Shown here: piece after piece, positions 8,449-15,810 of the stretch
Layout of the letters: the number at the start of each line of letters is the position of its first letter
Numbering within the stretch: the stretch's first letter is position 1
DNA from: Collinsella sp. TM09-10AT
GTDB lineage: Bacteria > Actinomycetota > Coriobacteriia > Coriobacteriales > Coriobacteriaceae
Length of the DNA: 64,000 bases
Assembly: GCF_003436275.1 (NCBI RefSeq)
Contig: NZ_QSOP01000006.1
Location: 1-64,000 of the forward strand
Direction: 5' to 3'
Translations under genes and position numbers: made by a program
Notes under the pieces: model-generated
Told to the model about the DNA's origin: nothing
Database searches by the model: none
Seen by the model: the letters and a program-made list of their open reading frames with translations, nothing else

Positions 8449-9288
8449 ATGTATAAGATCCTGGAGAAGACGCAGTTCTCGGAGAAGGTGTTCAAGTTCC
8501 GCATCGAGGCGCCCGCAATCGCCAAGCATGCGCACGCTGGACAGTTCCTCATGGTTCGCGCCAACGAGACGGGCGAGCGCGTCCCGTTTACCCTGGCCGG
8601 CTGGAACGGTGACGAGGGCTGGGTCGAGTTCATCTTCATGGTGATCGGCAAGACCACCGAGATGCTGTCCACCTACGAGGCCGGCGAGTCGCTGCGCGAC
8701 GTCGTGGGTCCGCTGGGCGTTCCCACCGAGATGGCCGAGGGCCCCTGCGCCGTCATTGGCGGCGGCGTCGGCCTGGCAATTGCCTTCCCGGTCGCCAAGC
8801 ACCTGGTCGAGACCGGTCACGAGGTCCACGCCATCATGGGCGCCCGCACCAAGGACCTCCTGCTCATGGAGGACCAGTTCCGCGAGCTCCTCGACGAGGA
8901 CCACATCCACATCACCACTGACGACGGCTCCTACGGCGAGCAGGGCGTTGTCACCGCTCCGCTGGAGCGCCTGCTGCAGGACAAGGCCGTGAGCCAGGTC
9001 TTCTGCGTCGGCCCCGTTCCGATGATGAAGTTCTCGACCCTCACCGCCCAGAAGTACGACACCCCCATCACCGCGTCGCTCAACCCCATCATGGTTGACG
9101 GCACCGGTATGTGCGGCTGTTGCCGCGTCGAGGTGGGCGGCGTGACCAAGTTCGCTTGCGTCGACGGCCCCGACTTCGATGCCACCCTAGTCGACTGGGA
9201 TGACCTTCGTGCCCGCCAGGCCGCTTATCGTTCCGAAGAGGGCGCGTCCCTCAAGGCCTATGAGGAAAAGAGCTGCGCATGCCACTAG
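8449..9288 (+). CDS. nfnA: NADH-dependent ferredoxin:NADP+ oxidoreductase subunit A (FAD / [2Fe-2S])
   Basis: 279 residues. FAD-binding pattern RVPFTLAG (about residue 44), nucleotide-binding IGGGVGLAIAFPVAKHL (about 102), and a C-terminal [2Fe-2S] cluster with the cysteines of DGTGMCGCCRVE and FACVDGP. The family also includes PyrK-like and sulfide-dehydrogenase beta subunits, but overlap with the glutamate-synthase-like partner downstream points to NfnAB, an electron-bifurcating enzyme that couples reduced ferredoxin and NADH to NADPH formation in anaerobes. GAGAGGGG lies before the ATG. The gene overlaps nfnB by 10 nt. Confidence 0.85.
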   Translation: MYKILEKTQFSEKVFKFRIEAPAIAKHAHAGQFLMVRANETGERVPFTLAGWNGDEGWVEFIFMVIGKTTEMLSTYEAGESLRDVVGPLGVPTEMAEGPCAVIGGGVGLAIAFPVAKHLVETGHEVHAIMGARTKDLLLMEDQFRELLDEDHIHITTDDGSYGEQGVVTAPLERLLQDKAVSQVFCVGPVPMMKFSTLTAQKYDTPITASLNPIMVDGTGMCGCCRVEVGGVTKFACVDGPDFDATLVDWDDLRARQAAYRSEEGASLKAYEEKSCACH

Positions 9289-10688
9289 TTAACGGTCGTT
9301 TCGTTGCCGATATGAAGTCGCCCCGCACCCCCGATAACGAGGAGCCGGCTGCCGAGCGCGCCTGCGACTTCCGCCCCGTCGACAAGGGCTTCACCGAGGA
9401 GATGGCGCTGGCCGAGGCCGAGCGCTGCCTCAACTGCAAGAAGCCGTTCTGTGTCGAGGGCTGCCCCGTCAACATCAACATTCCCCGCTTTATCGAGCAG
9501 ATCCGCGAGAAGGACTTTGGCGGCGCCCTCGATACCATCCGCGAGGACTCCATGCTTCCCGCTATCTGCGGTCGCGTCTGCCCGCAGGAGAACCAGTGCG
9601 AGGGCAAGTGCATCCGTGGTAAGAAATCCGAGCCCGTGGCCATCGGCCAGCTCGAGCGCTTCCTGGGTGACCGCCCCGAGCTCGCTTCCACGCCCAAGAT
9701 GGCTCCCAAGAACGGTAAGAAGGTCGCCGTCGTCGGCTCCGGCCCGTCCGGCATCACCTGCGCCGGCGAGCTCGCCCGCAACGGCTTTGACGTCACCGTC
9801 TTTGAGGCCTTCTTTACCGGCGGCGGCGTGCTGGTCTACGGCATCCCCGAGTTCCGTCTGCCCAAGGCAGTCGTCAAGCGCGAGATTGACGGCCTGGAGG
9901 ACATGGGCGTCAAGTTTGAGTACAACTCCGTCGTGGGCAACATGGCCACGGCCGAGGAGCTGTTCGAGCAGGGCTTCGACGCCATCTACGTGGCGACCGG
10001 CGCCGGCCTGCCCAAGTTCCTCAACGTCCCCGGCGAGAACCTGCCCAACGTCTTCTTCGCTAACGAGTACCTCACCCGCGTGAACCTGATGAAGGCCAAC
10101 AAGTTCCCCGAGTACGACACCCCCACCAAGCACGGCAAGAACGTCGTCGTCTTTGGTGGCGGCAACGTGGCTATGGACGCCGTCCGTACCGCCAAGCGCC
10201 TGGGCGCCGAGCACGCCATCATCGCCTACCGTCGTACCGAGGACGAGATGCCCTGCCGTCGCGCCGAGCTGCACCATGCTAAGGCCGAGGGCGTCGAAGT
10301 TCTGCCGCTCGTCTCCCCGCTCGAGTTTGTCGCTGGCGAGGACGGCTCCGTGTGCGCCGTCAAGGTCCAGAAGATGGAGCTCGGCGAGCCCGACGAGTCC
10401 GGCCGTCGTCGCCCGGTGCCCATCGAGGGCGCCATCGAGGAGATCCCCTGCGACGTCGCGATCTCGGCTATCGGCACCAACGCCAACCCCTTCGCTGCCA
10501 AGATCGGCGGCAAGATGGAGCTCAACAAGTGGGGCTACATCGTCGCTGACGAGGAGACCGGCCAGACCACCGATCCCCGCATCTGGGCCGGCGGCGACAT
10601 CGTCACCGGTGCCGCTACGGTCATTCTGGCGATGGGCGCCGGCAAGAAGGCCGCCGCTTCCATCACCAAGAGCCTGCTGGGCGAGTAA
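9279..10688 (+). CDS. nfnB: NfnB / NADPH-dependent glutamate synthase small-subunit-like protein
   Basis: 469 residues. N-terminal [4Fe-4S]-binding cysteines appear in CLNCKKPFCVEGCPVN and ICGRVCPQENQCEGKC, followed by an FAD Rossmann motif (GSGPSGITCAGEL, about residue 150), an NADPH motif (GGGNVAMDAVRTAKRLG, about 292) and the closing FAD-contact region WAGGDIVTGAATVI. Alone it could be called GltA/GltD-like, but no glutamate synthase large subunit is nearby and NfnA overlaps it. It should sit in the cytoplasm as the NADPH-side subunit. Confidence 0.85.
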   Translation: MPLVNGRFVADMKSPRTPDNEEPAAERACDFRPVDKGFTEEMALAEAERCLNCKKPFCVEGCPVNINIPRFIEQIREKDFGGALDTIREDSMLPAICGRVCPQENQCEGKCIRGKKSEPVAIGQLERFLGDRPELASTPKMAPKNGKKVAVVGSGPSGITCAGELARNGFDVTVFEAFFTGGGVLVYGIPEFRLPKAVVKREIDGLEDMGVKFEYNSVVGNMATAEELFEQGFDAIYVATGAGLPKFLNVPGENLPNVFFANEYLTRVNLMKANKFPEYDTPTKHGKNVVVFGGGNVAMDAVRTAKRLGAEHAIIAYRRTEDEMPCRRAELHHAKAEGVEVLPLVSPLEFVAGEDGSVCAVKVQKMELGEPDESGRRRPVPIEGAIEEIPCDVAISAIGTNANPFAAKIGGKMELNKWGYIVADEETGQTTDPRIWAGGDIVTGAATVILAMGAGKKAAASITKSLLGE

Positions 10689-10716
10689 TCACCTACAGCG
10701 CTCGCCATCAAACGGC

Positions 10717-10756
10717 AAAGTCCCCGTCGAGCACACGCCCGGCGGGGACTTTTTCT
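10717..10756 (+). terminator. Rho-independent terminator after nfnB
   Basis: The stem AAAGTCCCCG / CGGGGACTTT is followed by TTC. It lies 28 bases past the nfnB stop. Confidence 0.8.
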
Positions 10757-10766
10757 ATGCCGACCG

Positions 10767-10811
10767 CCCCAACCACCACAAAGGGGACAGGCACCTTTGT
10801 GGTGGTTGGGG
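10767..10811. repeat. GGGAC-core hairpin element (ACCACCACAAAG stem)
   Basis: A perfect 18-bp inverted repeat (CCCCAACCACCACAAAGG and its complement) around the loop GGACAGGCA. An oppositely oriented copy lies at 11102-11140 and another at 52197-52229. No T-run on the plus strand, so it is not simply a terminator. Confidence 0.75.
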
Positions 10812-10828
10812 ACTTGCCCGGTCGTTTT

Positions 10829-11046
10829 ATCTCAATCTGTAACAGTTAGGCCCTGTTGAGCCTTGTAGTTGTTACAGATCGAGATATTGTGCCGGCCGCC
10901 CACGCTGCATCTCAATCTGTAACAGTTAGAGACCAAATATGCCGCCTGGTGTTACAGATCAAGACGTTGGGCTGACGGCCGAACGGTTCATCTAAATCTG
11001 TAACAGTTAGAGCCATTTTCGCTGGCTTGGTGTTACAGATCGAGAT
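10829..11046. repeat. Three tandem 57-bp hairpin repeats
   Basis: Copies at 10829-10885, 10909-10965 and 10990-11046 each begin ATCTNAATCTGTAACAGT and end with TGTTACAGATCNAGA. Their 16-bp arms pair, while the roughly 20-nt middle differs in each copy. Spacers are 23 and 24 bp, giving an 80-81 bp period. The block is bracketed by the two inverted hairpin elements at 10767-10811 and 11102-11140. No ORF is convincing here. Confidence 0.75.
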
Positions 11047-11101
11047 TTGCAAAAGCCGAGGATAGGCACTGCCGCCAAGGCCTTCCCCTCCGCCTAAAAC
11101 A

Positions 11102-11140
11102 AAAACCACCACAAAGGTGCCTGCCCTTTGTGGTGGTTTT
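11102..11140 (-). repeat. GGGAC-core-family hairpin, doubling as terminator of the minus-strand gene
   Basis: Arms AAAACCACCACAAAG and its complement surround GTGCCTGCC, which is the complement of a GGCAGGCAC core. It lies 6 bases past the stop of the cytidylate-kinase-like gene and ends in T4 on that strand, so it could terminate that transcript. Confidence 0.65.
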
Positions 11141-11146
11141 GGTCGG

Positions 11147-11770
11147 TTAGCCTTCGAGCTGGGCGACTTTGTAGCGGTAGGCAGCGGCTATGACGTCTTT
11201 GCAGCCTTCGCGCCCCAGCTTGGCGCGGTTGACGACGATATCCTTACCGCTCGTCATCTTCCACTTTCCGGCGCTGTAGCGCTTGTAGAACGCCTCACGC
11301 GCCTTCTGCTGCTGCTTGACCAGCTTGGCACCCTTCTTTTTGTTAAGGCCGCGCTTCTTGCGCACAATCTCGACGCGGTCCTCAAAGGGAGCGGTCACCA
11401 ACACGGCAATGTGGTTGGGGTTGTTGCGAAGCAGGTAATCGGACAGGCGGCCTTCGATAATGCAGCTCTCGGTCTCACCCAAGTCCAAAATCACCTGGCT
11501 CATCTTTTGGAATAGCTTGTCCGAGTACGAACGGGCATCGTAGCGGTCGGGCAGAAACGCCATGTTCTCCACAGCCAGGCGCTCGTCGTAGGCGGCCATC
11601 TTGTCGAGCGACTCGCCCGCACGCAGCGACGCACGTACCAGCAGTTCGTTGTCGTACAGCGGAATCCCCAGCTCGTCGGCAAGCATGCGACCAATCTCGT
11701 GGCCCTCGGCACCAAAATCGCGCGCGATGGTAATGACCACAGGATTCTTCTTGTTCTCCAGATCGCTCAT
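11147..11770 (-). CDS. Cytidylate kinase-like family protein
   Basis: 207 residues resembling the AAA/cytidylate-kinase-like family common in anaerobes. The N-terminus VVITIARDFGAEGHEIGRMLA replaces a classical P-loop GxxxxGKS with a variant, followed by LGIPLYDNELL. The RLSDYLL and FEDRVEIVRKKR segments resemble the NMP-binding and lid regions. The true substrate is unknown; many members are orphan kinases rather than Cmk. GAAAGGAATC lies before the ATG. It is probably its own transcription unit downstream of the amino-acid ABC operon, separated by a large structured element. Confidence 0.7.
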   Translation of the reverse strand: MSDLENKKNPVVITIARDFGAEGHEIGRMLADELGIPLYDNELLVRASLRAGESLDKMAAYDERLAVENMAFLPDRYDARSYSDKLFQKMSQVILDLGETESCIIEGRLSDYLLRNNPNHIAVLVTAPFEDRVEIVRKKRGLNKKKGAKLVKQQQKAREAFYKRYSAGKWKMTSGKDIVVNRAKLGREGCKDVIAAAYRYKVAQLEG

Positions 11771-11831
11771 CGCGATTCCTTTCTAACAAATGAGAAAAGG
11801 GCTGTTTATCTCTTATTCCCACGATACCGTA

Positions 11832-11937
11832 CCTGGGTTTTCCTGGTGCCCAAGATTGGCCTGAAAGAGGAGCGACGCGTACTTTGGTACGCGAGCGACG
11901 GTTTGAAGGCCAAGGTTGGGTGCCAGGGAAAGCCAGG
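11832..11937 (-). ncRNA. Nested hairpin element E1 (structured, function unknown)
   Basis: About 106 nt that fold on themselves: outer helix, a GG-opposite-GA internal loop, a 6-bp helix, a TGAA-opposite-TGAA loop, then an apical hairpin (GCGTAC/GTACGC). It starts right at the stop codon of the ABC permease gene. A homologue with changed but still complementary stems lies after gyrB (59221-59327). The minus orientation is chosen because both follow minus-strand genes. It may be a 3' UTR structure, an attenuator or a repeat. Confidence 0.6.
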
Positions 11938-12576
11938 CTATGCGGCTACGATGCGGCGTTGGTAAGCTCGAACCAGCAGCGAGATACCAAAGTTGAGCAC
12001 AAAGTACATCGCAAACACCAGGCCGTAGAGCATAAGCACCTGCGACAGGTCGATCGCATGGGCCATCACGACGTTTGCCGTGTACATGAGCTCGGCCACG
12101 TTAATCCCCGAAAGATACGAGCTGTCCTTGATGACGGTCGTGCACTGGCTAAACAGCGCCGGAATGATCGTCTTAAACGTCTGCGGCAGAATGATGTAGC
12201 GCATGGTGGCAAAGAAGCCAAAGCCCTGGCTCTGCGCTGCCTCAAACTGGCCGCGCGGAATCGAGTTGAGACCGCCGCGCACAATCTCGGCCATAACGGC
12301 GCTGGTAAACAGCGTAAAGGCGATGGTCGAAATCACAATGTCCAAACCCTGCACCGTAAAGTAGATAAACAGAATCCACAGCAGGTTCGGCGTGCAGCGG
12401 AACAGCTCGATATAGGCGCTCACCAGAATACGGAACGGGCGGGGCGCATAGCTTTTAACGAGCGCCAGCACCGTGCCAAAGATGAGCGAGAAAAAGATCG
12501 ACAGCGCCGAGATCTCTATGGTCTTAACAAAGCCGCCCCAAATGTAGAGCAGGTTGGTCGCGTTGAAGATTTCCAT
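11938..12576 (-). CDS. Polar amino-acid ABC transporter permease
   Basis: 212 residues, HisM/GlnP-type inner-membrane permease. It starts with a GGFVKTIEISALSIFFSLIFG segment typical of the family; the EAA cytoplasmic loop that contacts the ATPase reads GQFEAAQSQGFGFFATMRYIILPQ (about residues 112-135). It lies 3 nt after the end of the second permease gene in a four-gene operon (ATPase, binding protein, two permeases). The substrate is probably a polar amino acid such as glutamine or glutamate. Its stop codon abuts structured element E1. Confidence 0.85.
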   Translation of the reverse strand: MEIFNATNLLYIWGGFVKTIEISALSIFFSLIFGTVLALVKSYAPRPFRILVSAYIELFRCTPNLLWILFIYFTVQGLDIVISTIAFTLFTSAVMAEIVRGGLNSIPRGQFEAAQSQGFGFFATMRYIILPQTFKTIIPALFSQCTTVIKDSSYLSGINVAELMYTANVVMAHAIDLSQVLMLYGLVFAMYFVLNFGISLLVRAYQRRIVAA

Positions 12577-12579
12577 GCG

Positions 12580-13326
12580 CTAGGCCTCCTCTACGTTGTC
12601 GAGCCCCAGCTCGGCCAGGCTCACACCGCGCGGACGCTCCTTGGAGCGGCGCTCGAGCCACTGCACCAGCATGGCGAGCGGAAAGCAGATAATGAAGTAC
12701 ATAAGGCAGCAGACGATGTACCCCTGCAGGTAACCGTACAGACTCACAAAGTTGTCGGAACGGTACATAAGGTCGCCGCCGGCCACAAGCGCCAGCACCG
12801 ACGTATTTTTGACCAGGTTGAGCGCCTGGTTACACAGCGGCGGCAGAATGATCTTGAATGTCTGGGGCAGCACGATGTACCAGTACGCCTGCGCACGGGT
12901 GAAGCCCTGGCTCTGGGCCGCCTCCATCTGACCGCGCGGAACCGCCTCGATACCAGTGCGGATGACCTCCGAAATGTAGGCCGCGTGATACAGACCCACG
13001 CCCAAGAAGCCCAGCACGAACGGCGCGATGCGCACCGGCTGGTCGGCACCGGTTATGGCCTGCAAAAACTGCGGACCAGCCATGTACATAAAGAGCACCT
13101 GCACGGGCAACGGGGTGTTCTGGTAAAACTCCACGTACACGCGGCTTATGGCGCGCAGCACGCGCGAACGGGTCGTAGAGAACACACCCAGCAGCGTGCC
13201 CAGCACCAGCGACAGCAGCAGACCGGCAACGACCACCTGTAGCGTCACGCCAAAGCCCTCCCAGAAGGGCCCCATGTTTTGAAATGTCGTCGACCAACGG
13301 TCGGCGTCAAATAATCCTTCGAGCAT
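12580..13326 (-). CDS. Polar amino-acid ABC transporter permease
   Basis: 248 residues, second permease of the importer. The conserved EAA loop is GQMEAAQSQGFTRAQAYWYIVLPQ, nearly the same as in its partner, so the two probably form a heterodimer. FYQNTPLPVQVLFMY (about residue 75) is a family hallmark. I chose MLEGLFDAD as start because AAGGAAGGAATCAA lies directly before it. The C-terminal tail (KERPRGVSLAELGLDNVEEA) is hydrophilic and extends past the last membrane segment. Confidence 0.85.
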   Translation of the reverse strand: MLEGLFDADRWSTTFQNMGPFWEGFGVTLQVVVAGLLLSLVLGTLLGVFSTTRSRVLRAISRVYVEFYQNTPLPVQVLFMYMAGPQFLQAITGADQPVRIAPFVLGFLGVGLYHAAYISEVIRTGIEAVPRGQMEAAQSQGFTRAQAYWYIVLPQTFKIILPPLCNQALNLVKNTSVLALVAGGDLMYRSDNFVSLYGYLQGYIVCCLMYFIICFPLAMLVQWLERRSKERPRGVSLAELGLDNVEEA

Positions 13327-13351
13327 TTGATTCCTTCCTTGGACGATGCGC

Positions 13352-14227
13352 CTATACAAGACCCCAGGTCTTGACCTCTTGGTCGAGCCAGCCGTCGGCC
13401 AGACGATCGCAAATCACCTGATCGACCACGGCCGAAAGGTCGCAGCCCTTCTTGGTCGCCACGCCGTAGCCCTGCTCGCCAAACTTGACCTCGGGCTGCA
13501 GCAGCTCAACGGTCTCGTTCATGTAACCGGCCAGCGTGGAGCGGTCCATGGCAAAGACGTCGATATTGCCGGCGTCGAGCGAGCTCTTGATGATGGGGTA
13601 GCCGCTAAAGGCCCTAAACTCGGGCTTGCAGCTAAAGCCGTTGTCCTTGATCATCTGCTCGATCAGGCCCTGCGTGGTGGCACCCTGGCTCACGCCGATG
13701 ACCTTGCCGTCCAGGTCCTCAATCGAGGTAAAGCCCGAACGCTTCTTGACCATGAGTCCAACGTAGTCGGTGCGGTACGGCGTCGAGAAATCCCAGCTCT
13801 TCTTGCGCTCGTCGGTGATGGTGTAGGTCGCCGCGACCACGTCGAGTTGGCCGTTATCGATCAGCGGGCCGCGCGTCTTGGGCGTTACGTCGGTAAACTC
13901 GACAAGCTCCTGGGCGCGGGCCTCTTTGTAGCTCACGCCAAAGACGGCAGCGGCGATCTGGTAGCACAAATCGACTTCCATGCCCTCAAAGCGACCCTTG
14001 GCGGTGTCGTAATAGCCGTAGCCGGGAACGTCTTTCTTAACGCCGGCATTCAGATGGCCGCGCGACTTGATGGCCGCAAGCTTGGATCCCTTGTCGGAAC
14101 CCTCGCCGCTGGTGGAGTTGCCGCAACCGGTGAGCGCGGTCCCCGTCAGCGCAAGCATGCCGGCGCCCGCCAGCTGCAAAAAGTGACGGCGCGATACAGC
14201 CGCCCTCGTCATATCCGTCATGTCCAT
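13352..14227 (-). CDS. Amino-acid ABC transporter substrate-binding lipoprotein
   Basis: 291 residues, family 3 periplasmic-type binding protein, membrane-anchored in a Gram-positive. The N-terminus has a twin-arginine-like RRHFLQLAGAG run and a lipobox LTGC, so it is likely exported and lipidated at that Cys. The rest shows the GMEVDLCYQIAAAVFG and LDGKVIGVSQGATTQ patterns of glutamine/glutamate-type binding proteins. The start is ATG at 14227, eight bases after the ATPase gene ends; a GTG codon directly before it is an alternative. Confidence 0.85.
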   Translation of the reverse strand: MDMTDMTRAAVSRRHFLQLAGAGMLALTGTALTGCGNSTSGEGSDKGSKLAAIKSRGHLNAGVKKDVPGYGYYDTAKGRFEGMEVDLCYQIAAAVFGVSYKEARAQELVEFTDVTPKTRGPLIDNGQLDVVAATYTITDERKKSWDFSTPYRTDYVGLMVKKRSGFTSIEDLDGKVIGVSQGATTQGLIEQMIKDNGFSCKPEFRAFSGYPIIKSSLDAGNIDVFAMDRSTLAGYMNETVELLQPEVKFGEQGYGVATKKGCDLSAVVDQVICDRLADGWLDQEVKTWGLV

Positions 14228-14235
14228 CACCGCGC

Positions 14236-14967
14236 CTAGTGCAGAATCTTGGACAGGAACTCGCGGCAGCGCGGGTTCTCGGGGTTATCGAAGAAGTGCT
14301 CGGGCGTGCCCTCCTCCAGAATGCGGCCGTCCTCCATAAAGATGACGCGGTCGGCCACCTGGCGCGCAAAGCCCATCTCATGCGTCACGCAGATCATGGT
14401 GATGTCCTCCTGCGCAAGCTCAATCATAACGTCCAGAACCTCCTGGACCATCTCGGGGTCGAGCGCCGAGGTCGGCTCGTCAAACAGGATGATGGGCTGC
14501 TTGGTACACAGGGCACGGGCGATGGCGATGCGCTGCTGCTGACCACCCGAGAGATTCTGCGGATACTCGCCGGCCTTATGCGCCATGCCGACGCGCTTGA
14601 GCGCGGCGATGGCGATCTCGGTCGCCTCCTCCTTGCTCTTCTTTTGCAGCTTGATGGGCGCGAGCGTCAGGTTGCCGAGCACCGTCATGTTGGGATACAG
14701 GTTGAACTGCTGAAACACCATGGAACTATACTTGCGAGCCATCTCCAGGTGGTTCTTTTTGGTGAGCGGCGTACCGTCGATGATGACCTCGCCCGACGTG
14801 GGCTCCTCAAGATAATCGACACAGCGGATGAGCGTCGACTTACCCGAGCCGGAAGGCCCGATCATTACGAGCTTCTCGCCGCGCTTGACGGTGAGGTTGA
14901 TATCTTTGAGCACATGCAGGTCGCCAAAGTACTTGTTGAGATGCTTGATCTCGATCATGTCTGCCAT
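14236..14967 (-). CDS. Polar amino-acid ABC transporter ATP-binding protein
   Basis: 243 residues, GlnQ-type ATPase: Walker [10 protein letters not shown] (about residue 38), signature [15 protein letters not shown], Walker [15 protein letters not shown] and H-loop VTHEMGFA. It is the first gene of the operon and powers the two permeases downstream. AGGGACATTC precedes the ATG. The upstream gap to 15312 holds two repeat elements rather than an obvious promoter. Confidence 0.88.
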   Translation of the reverse strand: MADMIEIKHLNKYFGDLHVLKDINLTVKRGEKLVMIGPSGSGKSTLIRCVDYLEEPTSGEVIIDGTPLTKKNHLEMARKYSSMVFQQFNLYPNMTVLGNLTLAPIKLQKKSKEEATEIAIAALKRVGMAHKAGEYPQNLSGGQQQRIAIARALCTKQPIILFDEPTSALDPEMVQEVLDVMIELAQEDITMICVTHEMGFARQVADRVIFMEDGRILEEGTPEHFFDNPENPRCREFLSKILH

Positions 14968-15071
14968 GAATGTCCCTTCCCTGCGTTTACACGAGTTGAA
15001 CTATTGTACGGAAAGAACCACGTTTCCGCAGCCCACACTACATTCCCGTAAAGAACCCGCAATCTTCCACC

Positions 15072-15139
15072 CACTCATTGGGGACGGACTTAAATGAGTA
15101 CCCCCGTGGCTACTCATTTAAGTCCGTCCCCAATGAGTG
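15072..15139. repeat. Perfect 29-bp inverted repeat with GGGGACGG cores
   Basis: The arms 15072-15100 and 15111-15139 are exact complements around a 10-nt loop. Each arm is itself a small palindrome: ACTCATT, then GGGGACGGACTTA, then AATGAGT. This is the paired form of the GGGAC-core hairpin family, with a stem sequence seen nowhere else in the window. Confidence 0.75.
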
Positions 15140-15158
15140 CAACCGCCCTTGTTGAGCA

Positions 15159-15309
15159 TAAGTCAGCGAAAACCCGTACACGCGAGCAAGGTGACGTGAA
15201 ATGAAAGGGCGCAGACCTTATGGTCGCGCCCTTGAAATTGAACGTCAGATTGCCGTGTGTACGGGTTTGCAGCGTCGAGGCGTTACGCGGTTTGGTAAAA
15301 CCGCGTAAC
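15159..15309 (+). ncRNA. Nested hairpin element E4 (structured, function unknown)
   Basis: Starts with TAAGTCAGCGAAA and ends with TGCAGCGTCGAG plus a terminal hairpin ACGCGG/CCGCGT. Between them an outer helix (AAACCCGTACAC/GTGTACGGGTTT), the GG/GA loop, a short helix (TGACG/CGTCA), a TGAA/TGAA loop and a GGGCGC hairpin are nested. The same flanks occur in E3 at 40247-40393 with wholly different helices. The terminal hairpin lies 4 bases past the yqeY-like stop codon. Orientation is uncertain. Confidence 0.6.
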
Positions 15310-15312
15310 AAA

Positions 15313-15756
15313 TTACGCCAATTTCGCGCCGACGATCTTTGCCGCTGCCGGCTTGTCGAAGTTGCCGCCGGTGGCCTTGCCGAGTGCTCCCATGACCTGG
15401 CCCATCTGCTTCTTGGACGTGGCGCCCAGCTCGGCGATAACCTGCTCGATCAGAGCCTCAAGTTCCTCGCCCGAAACCTGCGCGGGCAGCAGGCTCTCCA
15501 GAATCTTGACCTGCTCGGTCAGGTTGTCGGTACGGTCCTGGTCGGTGCCGGCCTTGATGGACATCTCCAGCGTCTCGCTCGTCTGCTTGATGAGACGCTT
15601 GATCATGCTGTTGACGTCTTCCTCGGTCACGTCGCGGCGCTCGTTGACCTCGATATTCTTCACCTCGGCCTTAACCTGGCGAATGATGGACAGGCGAACC
15701 TTGTCCTTAGCCTTCATGGCGGCGATCATTTCCTTCTGCAGCTCTTCGTTGGTCAT
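15313..15756 (-). CDS. GatB/YqeY domain protein
   Basis: 147 residues, mostly alpha-helical, matching the YqeY family (related to the tail domain of GatB, thought to touch tRNA). The typical segments MKAKDKVRLSIIRQVKAEVKN, EQVKILESLLPAQVSGEEL and MGQVMGALGKATGGNFD are present. I chose MTNEELQ as start because GAGGAGGATTTGCAG precedes it; an upstream in-frame ATG lacks a site. No amidotransferase genes are nearby. Its exact role is not established. Confidence 0.85.
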   Translation of the reverse strand: MTNEELQKEMIAAMKAKDKVRLSIIRQVKAEVKNIEVNERRDVTEEDVNSMIKRLIKQTSETLEMSIKAGTDQDRTDNLTEQVKILESLLPAQVSGEELEALIEQVIAELGATSKKQMGQVMGALGKATGGNFDKPAAAKIVGAKLA

Positions 15757-15810
15757 CTGCAAATCCTCCTCAATAGCGTGGGCGGCACTCACACGAGCGC
15801 CGCCCCATGA

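Noticed and set aside
10829..11046. Possible short CRISPR array
   Set aside because: The conserved parts are the two arms of each hairpin, about 16-21 bp each and inverted to one another. No direct repeat of constant length with constant-length spacers exists, and no cas gene is in the window.
15159..15309. E3/E4 elements as retrons
   Set aside because: Constant flanks with a variable foldback recall msr-msd, but there is no reverse transcriptase gene in the window and the conserved internal loops do not match known retron features as I know them.
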